Below, one piece after another: positions 8,067-16,927 of a stretch of 64,000 nt of DNA (positions are counted from its first letter, which is position 1; each line of letters starts with the position of its first letter). The translations under genes and the position numbers were made by a program. The notes beneath the pieces were generated by a model that saw nothing but the letters and a program-made list of their open reading frames with translations, ran no database searches and had not been told where the DNA came from. The DNA is taken from assembly GCA_964463245.1 (NCBI GenBank), contig CAYXBU010000002.1, positions 7,753 through 71,752 of the forward strand, read 5' to 3'. The DNA is from CAMEON01 sp964463245. Its GTDB lineage: Bacteria; Bacillota; Clostridia; Oscillospirales; CAG-272.

Positions 8067-8806
8067 GTTGTCTCTCCTTCTTTGCTCGAAACGAGATGTC
8101 GCAGGATCTCTCCCGCCATGATCATCCCCATCACTCCGGGGACGAACGGGAGACTACCGGGGGTCGCGGAGGTATGCCCGTCCTCTTCCGAATGTCGGAC
8201 GGGAAGCGGCTGTTCGCGGGAGAAGACTACGGTCTGGTGGCGGATCCCGCGGCGGGACAGCTCTCTGCGGAGGATGCGCGCCAGCGGGTCGGTGTCGGTC
8301 TTGAAGAGGTCTGCAATGCAGAACTGCTCGGGGTGGCACTTATTTCCCGCGCCCATGGCGCAGATGATCGGCACACCGACGGCCTGACAGCGGGTCACCA
8401 GCTCGATCTTGGCGGCTACCGTGTCCACGGCATCTGCCACATAATCAAAGCGGGAGAGGTCGATGGAGTCGGCGGTCTCGGGCAGGTAGAACATTTCGTG
8501 GGTGGTGACGTGACAGTCCGGGTTGATGTCGGCGATCCGTGCCCGCATGACCTCCACCTTGGGTTGCCCCAGGGTGGAGTGCAACGCTACGATCTGGCGG
8601 TTGAGGTTGGAGAGGGACACGGTGTCGCGGTCGATCAGGTGGAGGTGTCCCACCCCCGCCCGCGCCAGTGCCTCGCACAGGTGTCCCCCCACGCCGCCGA
8701 TCCCGAACACGGCTACCCGCGCCTCGGACAGCCGTGCAACGGCCTCCTCCCCCCAGACACGAGCCGTGCGGGAGAAGGCCTCCGGGACGGTGTATGCGGA
8801 GCTCAT
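8063..8806 (-). CDS. tcdA: tRNA threonylcarbamoyladenosine dehydratase TcdA (ThiF/E1-like)
   Basis: This 247-residue protein belongs to the E1-like ThiF/MoeB superfamily. The Rossmann ATP-binding motif VAVFGIGGVGGHLCEALARA is at about 31-50, followed by IDRDTVSLSNLNRQ near 58-71, as in TcdA/YgdL, which cyclises t6A37 to ct6A in tRNAs reading ANN codons. Length matches TcdA; there is no separate rhodanese or ThiS-type partner nearby, which favours TcdA over ThiF or MoeB. It is embedded by four-base overlaps between the glycosidase-like lipoprotein and the lipid kinase, a context that gives no functional hint. Confidence 0.88.
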   Translation of the reverse strand: MSSAYTVPEAFSRTARVWGEEAVARLSEARVAVFGIGGVGGHLCEALARAGVGHLHLIDRDTVSLSNLNRQIVALHSTLGQPKVEVMRARIADINPDCHVTTHEMFYLPETADSIDLSRFDYVADAVDTVAAKIELVTRCQAVGVPIICAMGAGNKCHPEQFCIADLFKTDTDPLARILRRELSRRGIRHQTVVFSREQPLPVRHSEEDGHTSATPGSLPFVPGVMGMIMAGEILRHLVSSKEGETT

Positions 8807-10968
8807 GACTTATTTTGATTCCTCTGGAAGTTGCGCAGAGCCCGCTCGGCCGCCTGGATGTAGTCTTCCTCGACCAGCGTGGGGCACTCCTCCCCGGAGC
8901 GGTAGGCGCGGATGTACTCGCAGAGCCAGCGGTAGTATTGGTCACCGTGACCGCCCTTCATGGGTTCGATGTCGCGGCTGTATTCCTGATTGAAGTTGTC
9001 GGTGAAGATGTAGCCCACGCCGTCCACATAGTACAGCTGCGCCGTCCACTCGTTCCACCAAGTGACGGATACGATCTTGGGGTGGGTGGCAAAGGCCTTG
9101 AGCCACTGGGAGTACCAGAAGACACCGCCCTGACGTCCGTGTGCCGTGGGCAGGGACATATAGGTCTCCTGGGTGGCCACGGCCACGCTGACGTGCTCGG
9201 GCAGGTCATCCATGTAGGAGACGGTATTCTGGTTGCTGACCTCCAGGTAGGTCCACTGACCGGGAGCTGCCTGTCCGCGCAAGCCGTACATACCGCGCAC
9301 GGTGAACTTGTCGGTCTCCAGCTGATCTGCCGAGGCCTCCCAGCGCATGACGAATGGCTTATCATTCCAGATCACGAAGCAATCCTGCCATTTCTCCACG
9401 CCGTAGAATGCATCATAAATGTAGTCAAACAGCGCGTCGTTGGACATCCACATGACTACATAGGGGGTACCCTGTCCCTCGGCGCGCATCTGCATGATGG
9501 TGTCCAGCAGAGCCACCATGGGCTTGTAGATGTAGCTCGACCACTCCTTGGTTCCGGGCTTGTAGCCGGCACCGGCGTAGGTGTAGTCCAAGATCAGGAA
9601 ATCCACACCCGCATTGTAGAGCAGGGTCATGTTGTTGCGGATGGCGTCGGTGTCGGTACTGCGGTAGTAGCCCTGCGCCGGCTCCGACCAGTAGTGGAAC
9701 TGCCCCAGCGGGTTCTGTCCTTCGCCAAAGCCCTTGGAGGTGGAGAAGCCGTACTTCTCGGTCTTCTCGACCACGTTCGGGCAGTTCTCCATCTTGCCCT
9801 CGCCGTCGCCGAATATGGCGTTGAACCACATGGTGTAGCAGATGCCTACAAGGTCGTACTTGTCGGTAATATCCAGTCCCAAGGTATAGCCCTCCTTTGG
9901 TGTGGCGGTCACGATGGTCTCCTCCACGGTCCTGCCGCGGGAGGCGCCGTATACCTGCATATCGTCGATCATGAGTCCGCCGCCGTGGCAGAAGACCGAG
10001 TAGTGGGTGCCGGCGGCGTGGGCAATGTCATAGCTCTCCTCGTAGACCAGGTTGTCCTCGTAGTCATAGACATAGATCCGCCCATCAGCGATGTTCAGAT
10101 ACAGTGCCTTCTCTCCATTGATATAAATGGTAGTGGTACGATCCTCGGCGCAGATGACATCCACCCGGAACTGTCCCGAGAGGGCACCCTCCCAGAGCTG
10201 GACGGACACGTTGCCGCCTGCCCATGCCCAGTGCTCGCTGTCACTGCCGAACACGGTGATCTGATCCTTCTGACTGACGAAAGCGAACCAGATGCCGTCC
10301 CCTGCATGGTCGGGGATGGTGTAGGTATAGTTGGAAACATAGCAACCGATGAAGCCGGTCGCGGCAGGGCGACTGCCGTCCACGACCTCCATGTTGGCCG
10401 ACAGCTGGATCTGCTTGTAGTCGTCAAAGTTGGTGTTGACCTCGGGGCACCAAGTCGTCCAGCCGCCGCCAACACCGTTCGAGCCGTTCCACGGGATGCA
10501 CAGCTTGCCGTTGTATACGCCGGTCGCGCCGTCCGTACGGGAAGTCGCCTTGCCGCCGCAGTTGGGGTCGCCGTCCTCAAAATTCTGGTCGAACAGGGTG
10601 ACGACACCCTCTCGCCCTGCGGTCATAACCTGATGCAGACCCGACTCGTCGAAGGCATCGTACACGGTCTTGATGACCTCGGACTTATAATCCACCTTGC
10701 CTTCATTGAAGATGGTTTCCGGCTCGGTCTCGGGTTCGGTCTCGACAACGGTGGTGGGCTCGGTGTCGGACGGAGTCTCAGGGTCGGTCTCGGCGGACGG
10801 CTCGGTCGCGGTCTCGCGCTCCGACTCGGACTCGGTCGGTGTCTCGGTGGCGGGATCGGTCTCGGAGCTGCCATCGTTGCTACAGCTCAGGATGCTCCCG
10901 AACAGGGGGAAGATGCAGACCATGCAGAGAAGCAGAGCCAGCACGCGGATAAAGGTATTGGTCTTCAT
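8803..10968 (-). CDS. Large surface lipoprotein with glycosidase-like TIM barrel
   Basis: The 721-residue protein has a signal peptide (residues 1-28) ending in ILSC, a probable lipobox with Cys29, then a linker of about 55 residues made almost entirely of Glu, Thr, Ser, Pro and Asp (30-86) that would hold it away from the membrane. Residues about 110-330 resemble a beta-sandwich (laminin G/concanavalin-like) module: repeated aromatic strands and VICAEDRTTTIYINGEKALY. From about 345 a TIM-barrel-like region has GVDFLILDYTYA and SVTWWNEWTA, reminiscent of GH71/GH99-type alpha-glycan hydrolases. The exact family and substrate are unresolved. It is 20 bases after icd and overlaps tcdA by four bases. 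The start ATG at 10966-10968 gives the signal peptide and has an AAAGGA site. Confidence 0.7.
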   Translation of the reverse strand: MKTNTFIRVLALLLCMVCIFPLFGSILSCSNDGSSETDPATETPTESESERETATEPSAETDPETPSDTEPTTVVETEPETEPETIFNEGKVDYKSEVIKTVYDAFDESGLHQVMTAGREGVVTLFDQNFEDGDPNCGGKATSRTDGATGVYNGKLCIPWNGSNGVGGGWTTWCPEVNTNFDDYKQIQLSANMEVVDGSRPAATGFIGCYVSNYTYTIPDHAGDGIWFAFVSQKDQITVFGSDSEHWAWAGGNVSVQLWEGALSGQFRVDVICAEDRTTTIYINGEKALYLNIADGRIYVYDYEDNLVYEESYDIAHAAGTHYSVFCHGGGLMIDDMQVYGASRGRTVEETIVTATPKEGYTLGLDITDKYDLVGICYTMWFNAIFGDGEGKMENCPNVVEKTEKYGFSTSKGFGEGQNPLGQFHYWSEPAQGYYRSTDTDAIRNNMTLLYNAGVDFLILDYTYAGAGYKPGTKEWSSYIYKPMVALLDTIMQMRAEGQGTPYVVMWMSNDALFDYIYDAFYGVEKWQDCFVIWNDKPFVMRWEASADQLETDKFTVRGMYGLRGQAAPGQWTYLEVSNQNTVSYMDDLPEHVSVAVATQETYMSLPTAHGRQGGVFWYSQWLKAFATHPKIVSVTWWNEWTAQLYYVDGVGYIFTDNFNQEYSRDIEPMKGGHGDQYYRWLCEYIRAYRSGEECPTLVEEDYIQAAERALRNFQRNQNKS

Positions 10969-10988
10969 GAGGAAAATCCTTTCTGTTG

Positions 10989-12242
10989 TTATGAAGTAAG
11001 AGCCGCTTCCAGCCGCTCGCGGATGGCGCGGAGGAAGGCACCGGAGTTGACCGTCGTGAGGGTGATCTCGCCTGCGGCCGCCCGTTCCTTGCACTCGGGC
11101 GAGACCAACGCGGCCAGATCCTTGGTCATCACGCCGCCGCGCACGGTATCCAGGCAGGCATCCTCCAGCAGGTCGGCAAAGCGGCCGAGCTCGGGCAGAG
11201 CATCCAGTTCCCCGCGCTTGCGGAGGGCACCGCTCCAGGCGAAGATGGTCGCCATGGGGTTGGTGGAGGTCTCCTCCCCACGCAGGTAGCGGTAGTAATG
11301 CTGGGTCACGGTGCCGTGCGCCGCCTCGTACTCGAACTTGCCGTCCGGCGAGACCAGCACCGAGGTCATCATGGCCAGCGAACCGAATGCCGTGGATACC
11401 ATGTCGGACATGACATCCCCGTCATAGTTCTTGAGTGCCCAGACCATGCCGCCCTCGCTCCGCGTGATGCGCGCGACCGCATCGTCGATCAGGGTGTAGA
11501 AGTAACGGATGCCCGCTGCCTCAAAGGCCTCGCGGTACTCCGTGTCGTATATCTCTTGGAAGATCAGCTTGAAGGTCTGGTCATACTGCTTGGAGATGGT
11601 GTCCTTTGTGGAGAACCACAGGTCGCGCCCCTCGGACAGGGCATACTTGAAGCAGGAGTGGGCAAAGGAGCGGATGGAGCTGTCCTTGTTGAAGCTGCCC
11701 TGCAGGACTCCCGCACCGTCAAAATCATTGATGGTGGCGCGGAAGGTCTCCTGACCCTCGCCGTTCGTGAAGACCAGCTCGGCGCGTCCCGCCTCGGGAA
11801 CCCGGTACTCGGTGGCCTTGTAGATGTCGCCAAAGGCGTGCCGCGCGATGACGATGGGCTGTTTCCAGCCCCGCACCAGCGGCGGGAACATCTGCATATC
11901 CGCGATGATGGGGGCACGGAAGACGGTTCCGTCCATGATAGCACGGATGGTGCCGTTGGGGGATTTCCACATCTCGGTCAGGCCGTACTCCTCCACCCGC
12001 TGACGGTTGGGGGTGATGGTGGCGCACTTGACCGCCACGCCAAGGCGGCAGGCGGCCTCGGCGGCCTCTACCGTGACGCGGTCACGGGTGCGCTCCCGCT
12101 CGGGGAGCCCCAGGTCGTAGTACTCGGTCTTGAGGTCGATGAAGGGGAGCAGAAGCTCGTCCTTGATCATCTGCCAGAGGATGCGGGTCATCTCATCCCC
12201 ATCCATCTCGACCAGCGGGGTCTTCATCTGTATCTTATCCAT
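10989..12242 (-). CDS. icd: NADP-dependent isocitrate dehydrogenase
   Basis: The 417-residue enzyme oxidatively decarboxylates isocitrate to 2-oxoglutarate. The sequence is of the homodimeric type also found in eukaryotes: KTPLVEMDGDEMTRILW at the N terminus, WKSPNGTIRAIMDGTVFR near 92-109 with the isocitrate-binding residues, KNYDGDVMSDMVSTAFGS with metal-binding Asp residues near 270-287, and EAAHGTVTQHYYRY near 308. It has the normal length. It is 12 bases after a TIM-barrel isomerase gene and two genes after an aconitase-family gene, so the operon carries two consecutive TCA steps; gdhA nearby could consume the product. Confidence 0.95.
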   Translation of the reverse strand: MDKIQMKTPLVEMDGDEMTRILWQMIKDELLLPFIDLKTEYYDLGLPERERTRDRVTVEAAEAACRLGVAVKCATITPNRQRVEEYGLTEMWKSPNGTIRAIMDGTVFRAPIIADMQMFPPLVRGWKQPIVIARHAFGDIYKATEYRVPEAGRAELVFTNGEGQETFRATINDFDGAGVLQGSFNKDSSIRSFAHSCFKYALSEGRDLWFSTKDTISKQYDQTFKLIFQEIYDTEYREAFEAAGIRYFYTLIDDAVARITRSEGGMVWALKNYDGDVMSDMVSTAFGSLAMMTSVLVSPDGKFEYEAAHGTVTQHYYRYLRGEETSTNPMATIFAWSGALRKRGELDALPELGRFADLLEDACLDTVRGGVMTKDLAALVSPECKERAAAGEITLTTVNSGAFLRAIRERLEAALTS

Positions 12243-12254
12243 ATCGCCACCCCC

Positions 12255-13079
12255 TTACTGCGCGGATGCCCATACCGCCCGCTCGTAGGCGAAGCGGTAG
12301 AACTTCTCCATGCCCATGGCGGCGTACACGTCCTGCGTATGCTTGCCGGGCTTGTTGGTCAGGGACAGCTCGCAGGAGAGGATGCCTCCGTAGCCGGTCT
12401 TGCGGATGCGACGCATGACGTCGCTCCAGTTGACCTTGCCGTCTCCCATGACCAGATGCAGGTCGTCCGTCCAGTCGATGTCGTCCCCGGTCACGCCGAT
12501 GTTGTCGTTGAAGTGGGTATAATTCAGGCGGCTTCCGTACAGAGCCAGCATATCCTTGCCGCGGTTGTAGCACAGCTCATGCCCGGTGTCCAGACAGAAG
12601 CCAATGTGCGGGCAGTCGGCAAAGGCGACCATGAGGGCGGCGAGATACTCCTCCCCCTCCACATTCTCGAAGCTGAGTGCGACTCCGACACGGTCAGCCG
12701 CCTCGGCCACGCGGGCGAAGCGATCCAGGCCGATCCGGTTGGGGCTATGCTGTTTGAAGCCGATGAAGGGGTGGAGCACCATGACGGGTACACCGTAGTG
12801 CCCGCAGGCGTTCACGCACTCGATCAGCTCGCCCTCCACATGGTCGGCCTCCTCGCCCTCCTCCCACATACGGTTGGCTTTGCCGAAGGGGGCGTGGATT
12901 GAGGAGTAGGTCAGCCCCGAGGCGACCCCTGCGTTTGCCCACCGCTCAACGCGGGTGGGATCCCACCCCGTGAAGAAGGCATCCCAGCCCGCCTCGGCGA
13001 TCAGGGATATGTGCTGTTCCTGGGAAAGTCCGGCGCCGCCCAAGACGTTCACGCCGACCTTGTACTGCTGTTGTTCCAT
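12255..13079 (-). CDS. Sugar phosphate isomerase/epimerase-like TIM-barrel protein
   Basis: The 274-residue protein has the AP-endonuclease-2/xylose-isomerase-like fold: LTYSSIHAPF near 56-65, VMVLHPFIGF near 99, SFENVEGEEYLAAL near 137 (metal-binding Glu), GFCLDTGHELCYN near 160 (Asp/His) and LNYTHFNDNIG near 183 (His). These are the usual metal-ligand positions. The substrate is unknown. The start ATG 13077-13079 has AAGGAG nine bases upstream. It sits between the aconitase-family gene and icd, which suggests expression with them rather than a step in the TCA route. A second family member of different sequence is at 50439-51290. Confidence 0.82.
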   Translation of the reverse strand: MEQQQYKVGVNVLGGAGLSQEQHISLIAEAGWDAFFTGWDPTRVERWANAGVASGLTYSSIHAPFGKANRMWEEGEEADHVEGELIECVNACGHYGVPVMVLHPFIGFKQHSPNRIGLDRFARVAEAADRVGVALSFENVEGEEYLAALMVAFADCPHIGFCLDTGHELCYNRGKDMLALYGSRLNYTHFNDNIGVTGDDIDWTDDLHLVMGDGKVNWSDVMRRIRKTGYGGILSCELSLTNKPGKHTQDVYAAMGMEKFYRFAYERAVWASAQ

Positions 13080-13092
13080 GTCAGTCAACTCC

Positions 13093-15342
13093 TTACTCAT
13101 GCTTCCGTGCGGCATACCAGTTCATCAGGCAGCCGTCCAGAATGATCTCTTTTTCCTTGTCGGTAAGTCCCGTGAGCCGCAGGGTCAGCGGCTCGGTGCG
13201 GCCGTCGCGACGGATGACGGTGGCTGGGATCTCCTCTTTCCCGGAGGCGACCGCTTCCCGAATATGCGGGATGAATATGTGATCCCCCACCTCGTGCGGG
13301 AATTCGGCACCCGAGGGCAGGGTAAAGGGCAGGATGCCCCAGTTGATGCAGTTGGAGCGGTACCGCTTGGTCGCGTACTCAAAGCAGATGTTGGCGAAGC
13401 CGCCCAGCACCTTCTGACAGGAGGCGGCCTGTTCCCGCGCCGAGCCGTCCCCCGGCTTGTTGGCGAACAGGCAGGAACCGAACTGGGTGTCCCGCGCCAG
13501 CTCGTTCGGGTCGCCCACGGCTGAGAGCACCTGCTCCAGCTGCGGCGAGAGCTTGCCTGCACGGCGGTCGGCCTCCTGTGCCGCGATGGCCTTGGAGCGG
13601 CCGACATACTCGGGTACGCGGCGGGAGAGGGTGAACTCCGCCAGTCGCAGGGGGTTGGAGCGGTAGGAGGAGGTCTCGCCGGAGGGGATCAGCTCGTCGG
13701 TGGTGGTCACGGGGTCGCGGATGACCGCCGCCAGCTCCAGAAGGATATGCCCGGTCAAGGGGTATTGTGCCGGCCAGTCGGTTATGTTGGGACCAAAGAT
13801 CAGCTCAGCCGAGGGGTCAGGGCGGCCGTAGCCGTTGTAGACCCGCTTCTCGTATGCCGAGGCATCAAAATGGTACTCGTGCGGCTCGTAGTCGTAGTCG
13901 AGGTCGGTGGCCGCCGTGATGATGCCGCCGCTTCTCGCCGTCGCGGCGATGGAGCGCGCGTCCATGAGGGCGACCCCCGCCAGCTGTCCCTCGCCGGGCT
14001 TAGCACCCTCGCGGTTGGGGAAGTTGCGGGTGGTGTGCCGCAGGGAGAGACCGTTGTTGGCGGGGACATCTCCCGCCCCGAAGCAGGGGCCGCAGAAGGA
14101 GGGCTTGATGACAGCCCCCGCCGAGAGCAGGTCAGCCGTTGCCCCGATGCGGGTCAGCTCCAGCGAGACCGGTACCGAGGTGGGGTAGACCGACAGGTTG
14201 AAGAACCCATCCCCCACCGAGCCGCCGCGCAGGATGGCGGCCGCCTCGTCAACGGAGTCGAACATACCCCCCGCACAGCCCGCGATGATGCCCTGATCGG
14301 CGCGGACGCGCCCATCGGGAAGTACCTTCTCGGTCAGGTGGAGCGAGCAGGATTTGAACTTCTCCCGAGCCTCGGCCTCCACCGAGGCCAGTATCTCGCG
14401 GGCATTCGCGTTAAACTCGTGGATGGTGTAGACATTGGAGGGGTGGAAGGGCAGGGCGATCATGGACTCCAGACGGGAGAGATCCAGCTCGATCATGCCG
14501 TCGTAATAAGCACCGTCCTCGGGGGAGAGCGGGCGGTAGTCCTCGGGGCGACCATGCACCTCGAAGTGCTTTTTCGTGACCTCGTCCGTGACCCAGACCG
14601 AGGAGAGACAGGTGGTCTCGGTGGTCATGACATCAATGCCGTTGCGGAAATCGATGGGCAACTCGGCCACGCCGGGGCCTGCAAATTCCAGTATCTTGTT
14701 CTTGAGGAAGCCCGATGCGAAGGTCGCGCCGACCAGTGCCAGTGCGGCATCGTGCGGCCCGATACCGCGGCGGGGCTTTCCGGTCAGCCAAACCAAGACC
14801 ACGCCGGGACGGTCGATGTCGTAGGTACCGCGCAGCAGCTGCTTGACCAGCTCGGGACCTCCCTCGCCCACTCCCAGCGTGCCCAGCGCGCCGTAGCGGG
14901 TGTGTGAATCCGAACCTAAGATCATGCGCCCGCAGGCCGCCAGCTCCTCGCGGGCGTAGGAGTGGATGACGGATTGATTGGCGGGGACGTAGATGCCGCC
15001 GAAGCGGCGGGCGGCCGACAGGCCGAATACATGGTCGTCCTCGTTGATGGTGCCGCCCACCGCGCACAGGCTGTTGTGGCAGTTGGTCAGCGCGTAGGGG
15101 ACGGGGAACTCCTCAAGACCGCTTGCACGGGCGGTCTGGATGATCCCGACATAGGTGATGTCGTGGGAGACCAGCGCGTCAAAGCGCAGACGGAGCCGAT
15201 CCGGGTCGCCCGAGGTGTTGTGGGTATCCAGGATCTGACCGGCGATGGTCTTGCGGCGATCCTCTGCGGGGGGCGCATCCGTCCTCTGCGGAACACCTCC
15301 GAGCAGGCGGATGCTGGCGTTTGTGATGGTAATTGCATTCAT
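13093..15342 (-). CDS. Aconitase-family hydratase (YbhJ-like), probable aconitase
   Basis: The 749-residue protein has the three aconitase-type [4Fe-4S] cysteines: one in AGCAGGMF and two in FCGPCFGAG, then a C-terminal swivel domain with FGSCLFANKPGDGSAREQAA and EYATKRYRSNCINWGILPF. It belongs to the divergent hydratase branch of the family (E. coli YbhJ relatives) and not to the classical AcnA/AcnB; the one-step operon partner isocitrate dehydrogenase argues that it works as the aconitase here, which is inference. Of two possible starts, ATG 15340-15342 is preferred: GGAGG is 11 bases upstream, whereas the TTG three codons earlier sits only two bases from it. First gene of the six-gene operon from the promoter at 15413-15441. 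Confidence 0.85.
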   Translation of the reverse strand: MNAITITNASIRLLGGVPQRTDAPPAEDRRKTIAGQILDTHNTSGDPDRLRLRFDALVSHDITYVGIIQTARASGLEEFPVPYALTNCHNSLCAVGGTINEDDHVFGLSAARRFGGIYVPANQSVIHSYAREELAACGRMILGSDSHTRYGALGTLGVGEGGPELVKQLLRGTYDIDRPGVVLVWLTGKPRRGIGPHDAALALVGATFASGFLKNKILEFAGPGVAELPIDFRNGIDVMTTETTCLSSVWVTDEVTKKHFEVHGRPEDYRPLSPEDGAYYDGMIELDLSRLESMIALPFHPSNVYTIHEFNANAREILASVEAEAREKFKSCSLHLTEKVLPDGRVRADQGIIAGCAGGMFDSVDEAAAILRGGSVGDGFFNLSVYPTSVPVSLELTRIGATADLLSAGAVIKPSFCGPCFGAGDVPANNGLSLRHTTRNFPNREGAKPGEGQLAGVALMDARSIAATARSGGIITAATDLDYDYEPHEYHFDASAYEKRVYNGYGRPDPSAELIFGPNITDWPAQYPLTGHILLELAAVIRDPVTTTDELIPSGETSSYRSNPLRLAEFTLSRRVPEYVGRSKAIAAQEADRRAGKLSPQLEQVLSAVGDPNELARDTQFGSCLFANKPGDGSAREQAASCQKVLGGFANICFEYATKRYRSNCINWGILPFTLPSGAEFPHEVGDHIFIPHIREAVASGKEEIPATVIRRDGRTEPLTLRLTGLTDKEKEIILDGCLMNWYAARKHE

Positions 15343-15412
15343 GAAGCTCAATACCTCCGATCTTCACGGTGCCGGGGACGCGACGTTCTCGACTGTCCCC
15401 GGGATTGTCTCC

Positions 15413-15441
15413 ATTGTACCACAAAAGTGGTCGTCCGTCAA
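15413..15441 (-). promoter_or_regulatory. Predicted promoter of the aconitase-icd operon
   Basis: Minus strand: -35 TTGACG (15436-15441), 17-base spacer, -10 TACAAT (15413-15418). An 8-bp inverted repeat (15372-15379 with 15395-15402) would form a hairpin at the very 5' end of this transcript. Confidence 0.8.
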
Positions 15442-15534
15442 TAGGAATTGTGAAGAAAAGGTGTCCTTTGCGTGCGGCAGATCGGTCGTCTGTGCAGCAC
15501 ACACCGCGACAGCCCAAAAGTTTACAAATATGTC

Positions 15535-15563
15535 TTGTATTTGGATGGAAAATGTATTATAAT
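15535..15563 (+). promoter_or_regulatory. Predicted promoter of the 4-TM/SGNH/DUF4358 operon
   Basis: -35 TTGTAT (15535-15540), 17-base spacer, -10 TATAAT (15558-15563), 47 bases before the start of the membrane protein gene. It is divergent to the aconitase promoter, about 95 bases away. Confidence 0.8.
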
Positions 15564-15609
15564 GATTCGGAATGAGCAAACTACAAACCACAAGGAAGGG
15601 TATGGCCGC

Positions 15610-16059
15610 ATGAGACAAGATCGTCTTCCCCCAAAGCCGTGGCAGGCGTGGCTTCTAAACGCCTGTGCATGGTATACCGCGCTCACGGCGCTGATCCTGA
15701 TCGTAAACCTGCTGATGGGCGGAGCGGATAAGGCACTTCAGCCGCTGCAATGTCTCCTGTTTCTGCCGCTGGGGCTGTGCCTGTCCGGCGCGGGACTTCT
15801 GCGCCGTGCGCCGTTGCGCGGTGGGGTGTACGCCGTCTGTCATGCTCTCGCTACGGTGGGAGGGATATTCCTCTTCGGCTTCCTCCCATACATCCTGCGC
15901 GGCGATGCCTGTCCATCGAATGTGCTGATATTCCTGATCCTAAGCTTTTGCATCTGGGGTGTGGCGTTCGCAGTCTTCTCCGTGCATGACCGGCGGACAC
16001 AGAACCGTGTTCGAGATGCTCAACCCTACCAATCCCAGTTTGGTAAGCGCGGCCGTTGA
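15610..16059 (+). CDS. Small integral membrane protein with four predicted helices
   Basis: The 149-residue protein is almost entirely four hydrophobic helices (about 19-37, 44-63, 76-96 and 104-122) with a basic N terminus and a basic, polar C-terminal tail (HDRRTQNRVRD). The layout resembles small DUF3021-type proteins, but I could not confirm the family. ATG at 15610-15612 follows AAGGAAGGG. It is the first gene of a three-gene unit with an anchored SGNH hydrolase and a DUF4358 lipoprotein, so a role at the cell envelope is the reasonable inference. Confidence 0.65.
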   Translation: MRQDRLPPKPWQAWLLNACAWYTALTALILIVNLLMGGADKALQPLQCLLFLPLGLCLSGAGLLRRAPLRGGVYAVCHALATVGGIFLFGFLPYILRGDACPSNVLIFLILSFCIWGVAFAVFSVHDRRTQNRVRDAQPYQSQFGKRGR

Positions 16060-16091
16060 CGGCGCGCAGTATTCTTCGGAGGTCTTGGCTG

Positions 16092-16913
16092 ATGAATAAG
16101 CATTCTGCTTCATCCATAGAGAGATCCACCGCCCTGTTGCGGGTGGTCGTTGCTGTTCTCGGGGTGATCCTTTTGGTGTGCGTTGTGATCCTGCTGTGCG
16201 TGCTGGGGTGGAAGGGCTGCTCTTCCACCGACGGCTCCCCCGAGTCGGATACGACAGCGGAGACGCAGGCACCTGCTGACACTTCCCATGTCGTCCTGCC
16301 CGAGACGGCAGACGCGGGTATCGCCTACCAGGACAGCTTGACCTTCTTGGGGGACTCCCTGACGGCGCATCTGGTCAGCCGCGGGGTGCTCAGCGGCGGG
16401 CGGGACACGAAGCAAGTTCTGCGGACTAAGAGCAATATGTTGAACCTGGATTCTACGGTCACAGGAGCGCAGGTATGTTTGCCGGGCACCGACCGCTACA
16501 TGACCGTCCCCGAGGCGGTGGCCGAGCTGAAGCCGGAGATATTGGTTATCACGCTGGGAACTGACTACGGGGTCGCCTACCTGACCGAAAAGGACTTTAA
16601 GGCCTGCTACACCAAGCTGATCTCCGCCATACGGGTGGCATCACCCGATACGGTGCTGCTCCTGCAATCCATTTTCCCGGTCACTGCGGACTGCCGCGTG
16701 CTGTCCAATGAAAAGATCGACCGCGCCAATGGGTGGGTGCGGGAGGTGGCCGCCGAGAACGGCTGTCGCTATCTGGACACGCAATCTGTCCTGAAGGGGA
16801 GCGATAATTGCCTGCGCCCCGAGCTGTGCATCAGCGAGGACGGCATTCACCTGACCGAGGAGGCCTACCGCATCATCCTCGGCTATATCCGTACTCACGC
16901 TTATCAAGAATGA
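16092..16913 (+). CDS. Membrane-anchored SGNH/GDSL-like hydrolase
   Basis: The 273-residue protein has one N-terminal membrane helix (about 17-38) and an extracytoplasmic domain after a Ser/Thr/Asp linker. The domain has the SGNH layout: SLTFLGDSLTAHL near 82-94 (block I, catalytic Ser in GDS), LVITLGTDYG near 152 (block III, with Asp where Asn is usual) and DGIHLTEEAY near 256 (block V, Asp and His). Such enzymes are esterases or acyltransferases acting on glycans or lipids. ATG at 16092 has GGAGG nine bases upstream and is preferred to a TTG start overlapping the previous gene. The next gene, DUF4358, follows closely, as seen in many Clostridia. Confidence 0.78.
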   Translation: MNKHSASSIERSTALLRVVVAVLGVILLVCVVILLCVLGWKGCSSTDGSPESDTTAETQAPADTSHVVLPETADAGIAYQDSLTFLGDSLTAHLVSRGVLSGGRDTKQVLRTKSNMLNLDSTVTGAQVCLPGTDRYMTVPEAVAELKPEILVITLGTDYGVAYLTEKDFKACYTKLISAIRVASPDTVLLLQSIFPVTADCRVLSNEKIDRANGWVREVAAENGCRYLDTQSVLKGSDNCLRPELCISEDGIHLTEEAYRIILGYIRTHAYQE

Positions 16914-16927
16914 AAGGGATCCGAGCC

